Below are positions 22,350 through 35,632 of a stretch of DNA of 64,000 nt, piece after piece (the stretch's first letter is position 1; each line of letters opens with the position of its first letter). Made by a program: the position numbers and the translations under genes. Source of the stretch: Apus apus (taxonomy: Eukaryota > Chordata > Aves > Apodiformes > Apodidae); assembly GCF_020740795.1 (NCBI RefSeq), contig NC_067294.1, positions 2,852,001 to 2,916,000 of the forward strand. Direction: 5' to 3'. The notes below the pieces were generated by a model. The model had not been told where the DNA came from and did not search any database. It was given only the letters and a program-made list of their open reading frames with translations.

Positions 22350-23639
22350 AGGAATTCACTGAAACTTTTGTTGTCGTTGTTTTTTAAAAATAAAAATAAA
22401 AAAAGTTTAAAAAAAAAAAAGTTTTAAAAAAATACAAAAACAAGAAACCAAACCTGGGACACTTCTGCAACCGGTTCTACCCATCACTAATCAAAAAAAC
22501 CCAACCTTGCAATTGTCAAACCTATCAGTCAAATAATGTTGTGGATGCCAAAGAATATTTTGACAGTCAAGCAGCACAGCCAGAAACCGGAAACTTGTCA
22601 TTCTGAAAATAAATAAACAAACTACAGATAAAGGAAAAAAAACATATTGGGAGTTATTTAGCAACAAAGGACTAGAGACACACTCATACCACACTGCTGC
22701 GGCGTTAGGTTCCAGGCTTGCTCCCAGGGATGCTGCTGCTCCCAGACCGCATCCCGCTGCTTTGGTTTCCGATGCTTTTTGCTCATTTCACTGTGAGCTT
22801 TCTGTTGAAACTCTTGGAGACTCCTTCGATCAATGTTTTTAGAGTAGATCATCTTGATCAGCCTTCCAAAGTCCTTATTCTTGGTAAAATTGCAGCAAAG
22901 CTAAGCGGTGACAGCCCAGCTCATCCCAGGCATGGAGAGCGGCGGGTGGGATCCTCAGCACCCAGCCCTGCCTGAGCCCAGCACTAACCCGGCCAGGACT
23001 GACCATGCCTGGGGAGGAATCGTCCTCCCATGGGAAAAATGGGATGCGAGTTATTAGCAGGAAAACAAAACAAAAACAACCAACAATCAACGAGAACCAC
23101 CTTCGTTATCAATTAGCGTAATCTGTTGAGGTTGGAAATGAAAAATCTGCTCATTAATTAAGGCTCAGTATGTTCAGATAATGTTAAATACAGTAAATAG
23201 GACTTAGTTTATCTTATCAGGCTTGCTAGCTTTAGCTACAGTATCCTAGTATAAGAGTCATAACAATAATCAATATGCTGCCTTTTAATGAATCTTGCTT
23301 CCGTGTGCTTCACTCAATTATGGTTAAAAAGAAAAAAAAGCAATCCACAAATTTCACTGTACACAGCTCCATTCATCAGCTTCTGCACTACTTGTCTTCT
23401 CAGTACAGGAAAGCAAAAAGGGGGAGACTTTAAAGAACAACCAACCCAAAGCCACCAGCACCAGGCAGTAAAGTCTGAAACGCTCCCAAAGTGTCAGGCA
23501 CCGTTTTTTGCCATCAGGAGATGGTGGGGAATGCTAAAGGGGGCTGGTGGGGCATGTCAGACCAGGGAGAAGAACGGGATGTGGGGAATAGAGAGGAGAA
23601 AAGGGCTCGTGAAGTGTGGGGCTGGGCCACAGCAGGAGG

Positions 23640-23800
23640 GTCTGGAGCATCCGCTGTCTGGAGCATTCTCTGCCTGGAGCATTTCCTGCCCAGAACATAC
23701 CCTACCCAGAGCATCCCTTACCTGGAGAATTAACTTGCATGGAGTATCCCCTGTCTGGAGTGTTCCCTGCCCAGAGCATTCCCTGCCTGGAGCATCCTCG
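23640..23800 (+). repeat. 16-bp minisatellite, ten units
   Basis: Ten tandem units with consensus GCCTGGAGCATTCCCT; nine are 16 bp and one (23736-23752) is 17 bp. Units alternate between CTGGAG and CCAGAG variants. The array is in the JADE2 3' UTR. Because 16 is not a multiple of 3, the apparent repeated peptides in reading frames across it are an artefact of the array. Confidence 0.93.
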
Positions 23801-23903
23801 CCACCACCTCGGGAACCAGGTGCCTGGTATTAGGGAGAGAAAAATGCACAAGGCGAATATTTTTGATGTTACTGTAAATGTATTTTGAAAGGAATAGAAG
23901 TGT

Positions 23904-23917
23904 GGGGGGGGGGGGGG
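23904..23917 (+). repeat. G14 homopolymer
   Basis: Fourteen consecutive G bases in the sense strand of the JADE2 3' UTR, about 100 bp after the minisatellite. Such a run is error-prone in sequencing, so the length is approximate. Confidence 0.85.
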
Positions 23918-24825
23918 AGGAATTAAAAATATAAGGGTTTATTTTAGTAGAGAAATGTTGTCTTTTAAGATGTATAAATTGCAGAGGAATCGACATTTGC
24001 TTGGAGGAGCAGCAGTTGAGCTGAGGATGCAAATGGCATCATGCCCTGATCATGGAGCTCAGCCCCAGCCCCGATGGTTCCTGCTCCACACACCCATTTT
24101 TCCCTACACCCAGTTTTTAAAATTTAATATTTTATATATTTTTTGCTCTCACCTGTTGTACGGAGGTTGGATGCCTGCTGTCCCAGGGAGCTCATCCCAA
24201 GGCACGATGCAGAGGGAGCCAGGAAGAGAGAGCAGGAGGTGGGAGCAGCCACCTGTGGGAAGAAGCTGCTGCCGGGCAGGGCAGGAGGTTTGGTTGTTCC
24301 TTAAGGAAATCCCCCCCAGTTTGCACCATTCCACATACAGAACAGACCCACTTCACATCAGTTACAGGAAACGATATGAATGTCACAGGAGGAGAAACCC
24401 TTCTGTTTTCTTTGTTTCAAAGAACGTGATGTGCCATTTGTTAATATAAAAGAGAAATATTGAAAATATATTGAAAAGAGCAATTTTAAATTATTTTTGG
24501 CTTATGTTGCAATATTTATTTTCTTGTATTAGAAATTCCTTTGTAGAGAAAAAAATGTATTTTTCATTAATGCAAAAACCTATTTCTCCTTTTTGTACAT
24601 TTTCCATGTTAGTTAATCCTTAAAGCAATATAACGTTAACAAACTCGTTCCGTGTGAGACTGTATTATGCATGCTATTTGTGTTGCCTTGGAATAGCTCT
24701 GTCTGCCATTACTTTCATCCTGTTTAGATACAGTGTATGCTTTAATACACATTGGGACCATGGCCCATTGCTTATGAAAAAAAACAAACCCCTTTGCATT
24801 CCTCAATGTGTTGGCAAATGCAGTC

Positions 24826-24831
24826 AATAAA
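24826..24831 (+). promoter_or_regulatory. JADE2: JADE2 distal polyadenylation signal
   Basis: AATAAA within GTCAATAAAGCAGTG, followed 6-30 nt later by a GT-rich element (GTGTTTTCTGTGTGCCTGTG). Signal plus downstream element is the expected arrangement for a cleavage site near 24845-24855. Confidence 0.75.
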
Positions 24832-25784
24832 GCAGTGTTTTCTGTGTGCCTGTGTCGGTGACGTGAGCGAGGGCAAGAGGGGACCATTTCCCTGGGGAGC
24901 AGAGGGGCCCTCGGAGCATCCCAGGGGATGCAGCTCTGTGGGTAGGGGGGGGCTGGTCCTGTCCTGTTGATGCAGCCAGGATAAACAGCCAATTTCTAGA
25001 TCTCTCGTGCATTTCTGTTTGCATTTCCATCGCCAGGCCTTGGGGAGCGCGGCCAGAGGCGTTTGTCAGTGCTGGAGGGGGGAGCCAGCAAGAGGGTGCT
25101 CTCAAGTCCCCCTGTGCCTGAAAGTTTCTGCAATTCAAGGTAACCACCTTTCTCTTGGGGATTTACATCCTGCCCTGCAGACTTGGAGTGAAAGAGGCAG
25201 GGGAAGCCCTGCTGGGAGGTGGGAGGTTCTGGGGAGCAGCCTCTTGCAGGGGGATCAGGGCTGACGCAGAGGGAAGCGCCAGCACGTTTGTGATTCACAG
25301 GAGCAAAAGCAGCCTGTGAAATCCAAGATATTACAGCAACGTGTTGCTTTTGGTTGGGCACTGCCTCTTTTTCTGCTGGTGGGGGCTGCTGGCAGGCTCC
25401 AGGGCTGCCCCCCCATTGCAATCCCTCTGCCCAGCATGGTGGGAGAGCCAGGGCTCATCCCCAGCTTCCAAAATTGCTGCTTGACTGGGACCCCCATTTC
25501 CCTGCACAGCAGCTCTGAGGCCACGGGTCAGGGTGTCAATTACTTCAGCAAATATTCAACCTGGTGGGGCCTGGGTGCTGGGAACCCCCCCTCGAGCGTG
25601 GGACCATTTAGCACTTGGGCACTTCCTCTGGGCAGGCAATTAGCCATAAGGAATCACTGGCCATCAGCTCTTCTCTCTTAATTTTTGGCACTTCATGGCA
25701 CCACATTGTCCTTCTCCCCTTCTACAGCCCAGCCTGAGAAACACTTCCCCAATATCACAAAAAGCCATTCTCATCTTAAAAAAA

Positions 25785-25790
<6 letters not shown>

Positions 25791-25824
<34 letters not shown>

Positions 25825-25830
25825 GCACAC
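25791..25830 (+). repeat. (AT)n(AC)n microsatellite
   Basis: About 25 bases of alternating AT followed by an AC stretch, in intergenic DNA. Confidence 0.95.
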
Positions 25831-28800
25831 AGAGACATATATGCACTTATAGCACATAGGGTTGTTTCCTTGGGGTTTGCCTGTGGTGCCCTCATCACAG
25901 ACAGTGCTGAATACCTCAAGATGAAGTGGGCAAGAGAAGAATCATTTAAGTTTAATTGCAAAAAAAAAATGTTAGGCTAGCCCCTACATGTCTTGCATAA
26001 AGATTGCAGGTGTCCCCATAAATACTAGTAGGGCAAATATCCCCCCCGTGTGAGTAAATCATTAGCAACGGATGTGAAAAAGAATTAGTTTCCCTTGAAC
26101 TTATCCTGAAAGAATTGCAGTGAGATCTTGTTTTACTGTGTTTGATTAAGAGCTAGTGGTGTGACATCATTTTCCCCTACTATTAAAAAGGCTGGTGCTG
26201 TACTTCTGCATAAACACCCTTAATGCAATGAGAGTGTATTTAATATTTACTCTTCCAAAGTTAATACATTTAGGGGAGACATTTTTGTGTGCTAAAAATA
26301 GGTCCTTGGTCTTGGATTTCCATGTAGGGCTGTGAAGTGATGTCTGCTCTGATTGCAACAGATTAATAATAACAATAACAAAAAGGAAAACCTCTAAAAA
26401 AATAAACAAACCTATGACTAACCCACAAAACAGGGGAAAAATCCTGCTCCAGCTAACACCAACCTGGGCTGAACCAGTGCTTGCCTCTGCCTTGACATCT
26501 TGCCTGTCCCAAACTCCATTTGACAAACTCCTTCCCTGGTCATTTAACGCACAAGTTAAAAATAGACTCACCTGGGCTCTGCAGAGGGTCTGACCAGGCA
26601 CCTTTCCTGGAGGAGGGTTAGCAGTGATGGGACAGGCTGGGTCTCCTTGTGGCAGCACTTCTTGCTCCCACGATGGCCCCACACTCCAGAGATCATCCAT
26701 GAAGCTGTGAGGAGGTGCTTGACCCCCAGCCAAGCAGTTCTGAGGGGCAGAGGGTGAGGCTGTATCCATCTCCCATCCACAAGAGGGTACCACAGGTGCT
26801 GATCCTGGACCTCAGCTGCACAGGGCAATAAATCATGCACAAGACAGTCAATTTATAGGGCAGATAGAAGGAGGCAGGAGGGAGAGATTCCCTCCCAGTC
26901 AGGAGTTGGGTGCTAAGGGGGGTGTTTGTGCTGTGGCTGCCCTGAGAAATGAGCCCCAGGGGTGTCTGTGAGCTCCACTGATGCATGCAGTGGTGGGGTG
27001 GGGTTTCCCAGAGTGGTAGGACAGCATTTCCCGAAGTAATGAGATGGTGTTTCCCAGCCAGACCTGCTCTGCTGAGTATCAGACCCACTGTCTTCACTCG
27101 GGAGTAGCTGCTGTGCATCCAGGTGGGATAAAGATTAAAATAATGGACTGCCTGTGCTGATGCTGTGAGCAGTTCTTGATAGTGCTGGAGGTTAAAATAT
27201 TGCTGTTATGGCTTGGTCATTAGCAGCCCTGCAATGAGCTTGAAATAGTCTGATCAATGAAAGGCAGTTTTTCCTGGGAGGCAGGTAAGGTCAAATAACA
27301 AAATAACACATCTGCAGCTGTAACTCCTGGGAAAGTGTCTCCCAGGAGGGAGATGCTGCGTTTGTTTGGGATGATGCTGCCACCAGAGCAGGACACCGGT
27401 CACCCACACGGGTCTGGACCTGCCCTGTGCTCTGCCTCTGTCCAAGCATCCCCTTCTGCAAGGAAGAGAATTCCCTGTGGAAAACACAGTCCCAAAGCCC
27501 CTTCTAAGAAGGCTCAGCTAAAAATAGGTGCCTGCTGTGTGGGATACCACAAATAACACTGGCGCTGTGCGGAGGGACCGGCAGGCGGGGGATAAATTCC
27601 TGCCCTTAATAAGCAAGTAGGATCAATAAAGCTTTTCTGAAAGAGGCAAATCAGTGATTTTCACAGCTCCAGCACTTAATTACTAAGTTTGAGGGGCAAA
27701 GCAGCAAGGATGCCAGTCCTGGTGCCAGCATTCCCAAAGCCAGCTCAGGCTGGGTGCCATTCTGGGGGCCAGAGGGGCCCTGGACACACGGTCCTGGCAG
27801 CCCCTGGGCAGCCCAGCTGTGCTGCAAACCTGACCCACTGCCTGGAGCCCTCAACAGGGACTGCAAATGACAAGGCACTTCCCTACAAAGTCGTTTGTTC
27901 AGCCTGTCCCTTACGAACTTCCTTCACTGGACAGCTCTCGGACCCTGCAGGGAGCAAAGCACAGAGACCAGCACTAACCCTCCGAGGGATGATCTCCTCT
28001 CCAAGCCTGGTCAGGCTGAGCTCTACACACTTTCTAGCACTTTAAAAGACAGTTACATTAGTTTACCTACCTCAGGCCATTCAAAGTTTCCCTGTTGAGC
28101 AGGGATGAGAACCCTACAGGTACTGTTACACTGTGTTGTTCCTGCTCTTGCAGACTTTGTTGTCTTTCACCCAAGATGCAGATGCTGAGTGATCCCTTAT
28201 TTAACTCTTCCATCTTACCTGTGTGACACAAATCTGCAGCTGTGACATTTCAGGATTATTACCTTTGCAGCACCTGCAATAACAGAAGGATGAAAAATGT
28301 CATCATGCACATGGGACAAGGCAAATACACACTGAGGATTCGGGGTTGTTCTACATGGAGAGGAAAGATAATGGATTGTTTCCCATGTGACAAGTCCAGA
28401 AGTTCCAAGGGGAAGAAAAAAAAAAAGGTTGGCTCTGGGTGTTCTTACAGTCCTGGCCCATCCTGCCCACCTCCCCTCTGGCTCTCAGCAGCAACTCAGC
28501 AGGAAGGATGGAAAAAGGAGCTTGTTAAACACAGGGGACAATATGCCAAACCCCCAGGAAACCCAGCCAAATCTGTGTCAAATTGTCCCTCTTGCTGCTC
28601 TGCTTGTGGGGCTGCACTTGAGCTTGGTGGTAAAGGAGCAGGAGAAAAATGGTGAACTGCTCAGCTTTCATGGTGGTTTTCTCTGAACTTCTACGAAAAG
28701 AAGGCAAATTTTGGCCAAGGTGCCTTAAGAGCAAATTTAAATGTACTTTTGAAGGCTGTAAATTCCACCAGGAGGGTTGTTTTAGGCTGGAAGAGGGTGT

Positions 28801-31776
28801 GCAGCAGCAGGGAGGCTCAGGGGTAGGATGGGAGAGATTCAACAAAACGAAAACAGAGTCAATGCTGAAAAAAAATGTTTGTTCCTTCATTTTGCTCCTT
28901 GTTTGTGCCTCTCTGCCTTTCCCAGGAGGGCATGTGGGGCTGAGGCTGTGACCTCCCCATGGGACAAGGCTCTCAGTGCTGGGCTGCCCCCCCCAGGATG
29001 CTGGCACCAGCGGAAATGCGGCCACAAGCAGCAGCTTCACCTACATTTTGTTCTAAGATTTTGACTCATCCCAACCTGAAAGTCAGATTGAAACTCACAG
29101 GGAGGGGGGTGGGGAGGAAGAGGACCTGAAACACCGAAACTCGGGGGACATTTGCACCCCTGGGGGTCAGCAGGACCTGGGCAGCCCCTGCCCCCTGCTC
29201 CCCAGCCAGTGTCCTGTGGGAATTGCTGCCCCTTTTGGGATGCTCCTGGACAAGACCAGAGCCAGGCTCAGCTGCCCCATGGAGGAATTTGGGGTTCATC
29301 CTGTAACACCATCAAATGTAAACCTGGAGGAAAAGCCCAGATTGCTGCAGCTGACCCAGCCTCAGCTCTGTCCTCTAAGGACTGGCCCAGACTCCCCAGT
29401 TTCATCCCACAGGGGTGCCCTGCATGGCTGAGCCCTGCCACAGCTCCGTGCAGCTCAGCACCACGGGGGGGATGCCCGGCTCCTGCCTCTGCAATTAGGA
29501 CCCCAAATTAACCCAGCAAGGGACATAACAGCTCCCTAACCGTGACGAGAATCCCGTGGGGCAGCCTGTCCCACTCAGCCTGTGCCTTCTGCTCCTCAAG
29601 GCCATCATCTCCCCTCATCTCAGGTTTGGCAGCTCCACCTGGGGAAGAGGAGGGGAGGGGGAGGCATCACTTGGTGACACCCAGAGCATCATTGTCCCCA
29701 GGAAACCACTCAGTCACCTCGGCGATGTCACCCCAGAGGCAGGATCCCAGCTCTCTGTGCCCACAGGATGCTGGAGGGATCCAGCCCAAATGAGCCAAAA
29801 CGAGCCCAAACCAGCGTGTTCAGCTTCCCGGCAGCCCCAGCCCCCTACCCCCGCCCCCCCCCCCGCCGCTTTCAGCAGCCACCAGCTCTGCTCCAAGGGA
29901 CGCTGCTTTGCAGAAAGCTCGGCTGCGTTTTTTGTTTTGTGGTTGGTCTGGGCCAGCTGGCTGCAGAGGAGAAAAGTTTCCCTGAATTTCCTGCAGCTCT
30001 CCAAGCAGTTTGTGTTGGGTCTGAAGGGGTGGAGAGGGGCTTTGCTTCAAGAGGGCTTCCCCAGAGGTGCCCTCCTGAGCACTGTCCCACCCCAGCTGCA
30101 GGGGACAGGGATGGGGACCCCCAAGGCACACCAGGATGCATCACCACAGCCTGAGGACCACCAGCTTCCCCTGCCCTGTGCATGCATTGCTCATGGCTTA
30201 CCCATGAAAGCAGAGTGAAGATGTCACAGCAATTATTTGCATGCCTTCTCAAGTCTGATTTGATGGCAAAGTGGCACTCCAGCCCCCAGGGCAGGCGGGC
30301 ACACGGCTGAGCTGCTCCTCCTGATGACACTGGGTTGTTCCTCTGTGTCTGTCCTGGTGGATCACCACCCAGCCAGCTCCTGGGTGAGAGCTAGGCTGGA
30401 CCTGGCAAAATAAATCCATAAATTAATAAAACCCTCAGGAAAAGCAGCACTGAGCCCACCCCCAGGTAGTGTTTGCCCCAGGCACTCCAAGCTTGCCCAG
30501 CACAGCCACCCCTGGGACAGATGAGAGCAGGAGCAACCCAGAGGGATGTGAGATTTGACAAGGAAGAGGGCATGGAGGAGTGGCTTTCATGGAGCAGCAC
30601 TTTTCTGTAGGAATATGAGGTCCCAGCAAGGTCATTGGCAAAAGTTCTGATGAACACCCCAGCAGCACATGCTCCAGGCTGGGTACCCCTCTCCAGACAG
30701 ACATCCCAGCACCAGGGAAAGCATCTCTGGGAAGTGCAGTGACCACTGGCCTGGTTGGAAGCTGCCCTGGGGATCACAATGAGTGCCCTTAGAGTGGTTT
30801 CATCCCCCTGGGATAGCCAAGGAGCAGCTGGAGAAACCAGCCCACTGCTCTGCTGCAGCACTTATTTCCAGCACCACATTCACCATGATTTCAGCAACCG
30901 ACACAACAAACCACAGGGGAAGGGTGGGGAGGTACTGAAATTTGCAGGCTCCTGTCAGGTACAAATGCTCTTGAGCTGCACAGCAGTTTCTTACCCGTGT
31001 GGTTTATGCAGAGAAATCTTGCCAATAAATACAGAGCAGCACTGGCTGTAGAGACTGAGCATAACCCACCTGATGGGGAGCATCCCATGCTGGCAGCTGG
31101 GCCCCCCAGAGCTGCTGCATCCCCAAGCCTGGGGCCACGCAGCTCTAAAAGCATTTTGAGATCTTTTTTTGGGATGAAAGCTGTGGACAGCACCAGCCAG
31201 AGGGAAATGGGTGTTCTCAGAGGCTGAACTACTTCTGGAAGCAATTGCAGGCGCTCAGCACGTCGGAGCAGCAGGCACAGATGGAGCCTGGGAATAATAC
31301 AGTAATAGCCCAAGCTTGAGCAGAAGGGGTTTCTATTAAGTGTGATGCTTAAAGTGTAAATTTCCCCCAATAACCTGCAATGTCTCTCTCTGGTTTCCTC
31401 ACACAGATGTGAACCACAACATGAGATGCCTTAAAAGACAAAGGCAGCCCAACACCTGCTCTAACGGTTCCTGCACTGCTCTTGCTGAGAGAAAAGCAAT
31501 AAAACAAGGCTGGATGGCACCAACAGCCACCACAAAGCAAAACTGTGGGGAAGCTGCTGAATTGAAGAGCATCTCCTCATGCAGCTCCCTCCTACAGGCA
31601 CAGAAGATTTTCAGGCATTATGGCTGAGCATCCCACTGGTGCCAGCATCCACGTGCACCTGAAAGGGTTTTTTTTAGCCTGATTAGAGTCTCTTACAGAC
31701 ACAACTACACTGAGTATCTTCAAGGAAGAATGACCTACATAGAATTTAAGGTTGAAAAATGCAGCTCCACATAGGA

Positions 31777-31809
31777 AGAGAGAGAGAGAGAGAGACACAC
31801 ACACACACC
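31777..31809 (+). repeat. (AG)n(AC)n microsatellite
   Basis: Alternating AG changes to alternating AC at about 31795; compound dinucleotide repeat. Confidence 0.95.
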
Positions 31810-34474
31810 TTGACTCATGTACTTTGCAGTCACAACACGTGGCATCAGCCATCACCAAGGCTCAGTGGGGTCCCTGCACCCCCATGGCAGGTCTCACCCT
31901 GGGCAGGGACCATCCTCTGAACTCTGCTTCCAAGGACAAACAATTTTGGGCAGCTACCAACAACCTGGGGTGTACATCGGTAATTTGAATAGTAGTTTTT
32001 GCAATTCTTTTTGCTGGCATTCCTGGGTGCTGGGAACCCTCCTGCTGGGTGCTTGGGACCAGCAGAGGTGATGAGGACTGAGGTTCTCCCTCCTTCCCAC
32101 CTCAGGCCAGGCAGGACCTGAGCCCAGCATAAAGGACAGTCCCTGCCTGCACAGCAACTCCCCTGCAGCCTGCACAGTTCTGCATTTTGTATAGATTTAC
32201 ACAAATATGGATGAAGAGCCACTGTTCTCACAACTGTCTGACATGAAAGTTGTTCCTTGGGAATCTCCTGGGTTGGGGAAGGCAAAAAACCACCCAGATC
32301 CAGGCAGAACCCCACAGCATGCTGCCCAGTCTCTGACACGGTCCCCACCACCCAGGCAGGGCCCCTCTCCCTGATCCCCTTTCCCCCCCAGATGCCAGCA
32401 CCCATCTGCATCCCACTCCCTGGTGGCTTCTAACCAAAGGCCAAACCAGACCGAGATCACCAGCTCATTTCATGTTAGACACTAAACAGACACAAGATGA
32501 TCACTTCAACTTAATTAGATAATAATCAAGCCCTCACATTCCTGCCATCTGCAACTGTCAGTGGCAGTCAGAGCAGAGCTGCTGCTCCTCTGGCAGAGCT
32601 GTCACTCATCGCTGTTGGCTCCTGAGAGGTGTCAAAATAGGGGTAATTTTGCCTGCAATGCCAGCTAATGGCTGTAAACAAGCAATCGTGCTTCTCCTCA
32701 GGGCTCTGTCAGAGCTGGGGTGGTGGGGATGGGGAGGTGCTGCTCACCAGCAGCAGGGGTAGTGCAGGGAGTGAGGCAGCCTGGGCACAGGGTCCCACGC
32801 CCCAGCGATGGAACCAGTGTTGCACCCCAGCAAGGGCCATCACCTCCTTGCCTTCTCCAAGTGGGCTGCATAAAACATGTACTCAGGCATGAACAGCTCC
32901 ACACCAATTGGTACTTTTCCCTACAGGACCACAAGATGAAGGCTGAGGAAGGAAACGTGCCTCAGTTCCTGTTCCCCCTGCACAAGACACAACTCCCCGA
33001 GGTGCAGCTGAGCTCAGTGTCCAACTGGCACATCCAGGGCTGGATGGGCTCCCTCTGTGCCAGAAGAGACAGGGAGGAGATCACAGCCTCTCCCAGCATC
33101 TCTGCTCACCAGGCCTGATCCTGGTCCCTTGTTGTACCTTCCATGGCTGAACCAAACTCACTGTATCATCCCCCTTCTCCCAGCAGAGCCAACAGCTCCA
33201 GGAGATCCATACACAAACAGATTTTTCCCATCCCCTTTGGCTGCCTCCCCTCCCAGCTGAGTCACAGAGCTCCTGTGCATACACACACTTCTGTAATGAC
33301 CATTTTATTCTTATTTAATTGCCACAAGCACCCTGTATGACTTGCAAGGCTCCACTTGGGAAGCTCTGCTGCCTGTCAAAAATCCTGCCTCCCTTCTGGT
33401 TTCCAAGCGAGTTGTTCCCATTGCTCCAGCAACATCCCACCAGCCACTGGGCAGGTAGAGAAGAATCTCTCATTCAATTAAAGCAATGATTAATCTTTGC
33501 AGAAGCATTAAGGCTTCTGTGAGTTCTCCTCCCCCTTGGCTGTGCTGCTCCTCTGCACCCACTGCTGAGCTTTTCTTTCTCACCGGTGTCCCCACCCGGC
33601 GTTGACAACCCCCTGATTTATCACCCTGGGAGGTGGCCGTGGCTGGTTGCCTCGTCCAAACAAGTGTCTCCCTCACCCTGCCTGCTCAGCCCTGCCTGCT
33701 CTTGGCTGCTCCTTGTCAACAGCCTGGTTTGTCTGGGGGAGCCTGGCACGGCACTCAGGGAAATAAAAGGCAAACAGGAGAGACGGAGTCACCGCCGTGT
33801 GCTCGGCACGTGGCACCACGCTCCCCGGGGTGGCTGAAGGGACATTAAGCAGGAGAGGCAACCTAAAATTGCTGTGGGTAGAGGCAGCTCGATGCTGTCC
33901 TTCAGCCCTTACCTGCTCCATCCTCGGGAGGGGATTTAGGACGGGGAGGGAGGATGCTGATGGCTCTGCCGAGGCCAGGGCGTGTGATGCTGCTGGAGCT
34001 GGAGGCACCAGGAGGTCGATGCTGAGTGCCAGGGACCCTGAGCACCCCTTGCAGCTGGGGTCCCCATCACCACGGAGCAGGTGACACTGCACTGGAGCAC
34101 GAGCAGCCAGTCCTGCCCCGACCTGTCCCCGCGTCCCGGCCGCACTGAGCCTGCTCCTCTGGTGGCACCACCAGGGGCTGACCCAGGCAGCACCACAGGG
34201 AGAAAGGCAGGTCTCTGGATGCAGGCAGAGACACGCAGAAAATGCAAAGGGAACTTTGAGCAGAGCGGCTTAAATCTGCATCACAGACATGACTTTTTCA
34301 CCCACATGCTTTTCCAAGGGAAAGCTGTGCTCATTCTCCTGCATGACCTCCTGCACAATCTCCCTGCTCTGCAAAGGTGTGTTGGCCCAAAAATAGTTGC
34401 TCACCTGCCCTTTCTTACCCCCCCCCCCAGCCAAGCAATTCAGCCAGCAGCTGCAAAGGACTTTTTGTCCCTTT

Positions 34475-34498
34475 AAAATAAATAAATAAATAAATAAT
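34475..34498 (+). repeat. (AAAT)n microsatellite
   Basis: Five to six AAAT units in intergenic DNA. The embedded AATAAA motifs are part of the repeat and not evidence of a polyadenylation site. Confidence 0.93.
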
Positions 34499-35325
34499 CC
34501 TTTCCTTCTCCCTCCAGCTCCACGCACCAAAGTTCTGGAGGTTATTGCACAACTCCCCGAGCTCCTAAGAAAACATCAACGTGGAGAGGTTGGAGCTTTT
34601 GAAGCCTGCTGCCACCTATGGATGGAAAGCCGAGAGAGCAGGAAAGCACCGAGGGCTGGAAGCAGGGCTTGAGCTCTGAATAAAGACCCCCCGGTGGTGG
34701 GAGATGCCAGCAGCCCTGGGCAGGACCTGAGCTTCCATCAGCCTCGACAAGGTGCAGGACACAGAGGGCTGAGGGGGGCATGGGGAAAGTGGCCACCCAT
34801 GGTGTGAATACAAGCAGTACAAGAAAGGAAATAAGCCCATTTTCTTTTTTCAGCTTGCTGAATTAATCTGCTTACAGTGTTTGTGTTGACAGACTGAGGC
34901 TTGCCCTCCCCTTCACCTAGTTGTTCTGATGTAATAAAGTCCTAAAAGAAGCCTGTACATTCCGACTGCTAAGGTGCTCATTTCTTCAATAAACCTCTAC
35001 AGAAAACCCACAGTGGACGTTTGTGGGGGCACAGAAACGACAGGGCTGCACATTCCACCCTTCCTGGGGGAACAGGGTTATTTGCATTAAAGGGGAGATG
35101 GTATTTGTACAGCATCATACCTAGCAGAGCTTCTAGTTCATGGAAGAGGCCGTTTGGTCCATGGCAGGGGACAATTCCCATCCCAAGAGCATCTGTCCTG
35201 GGAGCTGGACCTCCCCAGGAGCCCTGCTGTCCTCACTCACTGGGACCAGCCTTCACCTTACACTGGAAAAGAGGAGAGGACAGGGAGGCTGATGCAGACA
35301 AATAACTGTAATCCAAAGTTGTACC

Positions 35326-35360
35326 ATATATATATATATATATACACATATATATACACA
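35326..35360 (+). repeat. (AT)n microsatellite with ACAC interruptions
   Basis: An alternating AT run interrupted by two CACA steps. Confidence 0.93.
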
Positions 35361-35632
35361 TCTTTGTTATATGCATAATATTTAATGTTCATACTAAGAG
35401 TAGTCATCTGTTTTTTTTCTCTGGTTATCTGCACATGCTTCAAAAGGGGAATGCTGGCTGAGAGCAGGTCAGTCTAATCCACTGGTCTCAGGCATCCTCC
35501 ACAACCACTGCATTACTCTTTAGAGAAAAGATTACATTCTTTCAACACAGGGTTAAAGACATCTTATTGTTTTATTCCTTTTTGTAATTTCATAAGCTTC
35601 AGCTCCTTGAAAAACCTGTTTTTCTTTTACCC

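Larger units (their letters stand above)
21044..24850 (+). other. JADE2: JADE2 3' UTR (about 3.8 kb)
   Basis: No splice or coding feature follows the stop until a canonical AATAAA at 24826 with a GT-rich downstream element. Earlier AATAAA motifs (for example 22387-22400 and 22605-22615) could allow shorter forms, but they lie in A-rich simple sequence. The UTR contains a Pumilio-type TGTATATA site, a poly(T)/(ATT)n repeat, an (AAAC)n repeat, a 16-bp minisatellite and a G14 run. The last 450 bases are AT-rich and look UTR-like. The exact end is inferred. Confidence 0.75.
24856..35500. other. Intergenic region between JADE2 and SAR1B, left part
   Basis: No exon, RNA gene or repeat family is recognisable here. 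It holds microsatellites at 25791-25830, 31777-31809, 34475-34498 and 35326-35360, and a C-run near 34420-34428. The sense strand is G-rich to about 27 kb, then becomes C- and A-rich, which continues towards SAR1B. The longest reading frame (26167-26793, minus strand, 208 codons) has no recognisable motif and I treat it as chance. Confidence 0.7.

Noticed and set aside
23616-23888. Repeated peptide WSIRCLEHSLPG-like in frames across 23.6-23.8 kb, resembling a repeat protein
   Set aside because: It comes from the 16-bp minisatellite. Sixteen is not a multiple of three, so all three frames show similar repeats, and the region lies in the JADE2 3' UTR.
25791-25830. TATA-like run as a promoter
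   Set aside because: It is a long (AT)n(AC)n microsatellite with no downstream gene or initiator.
26167-26793. A 208-codon minus-strand reading frame in the intergenic region
   Set aside because: No recognisable domain or splice context, ordinary composition, and no conserved-looking block. Chance frames of this size are expected in 64 kb.
34475-34498. Multiple AATAAA motifs as a polyadenylation cluster
   Set aside because: They are by-products of the (AAAT)n microsatellite with no transcript evidence.
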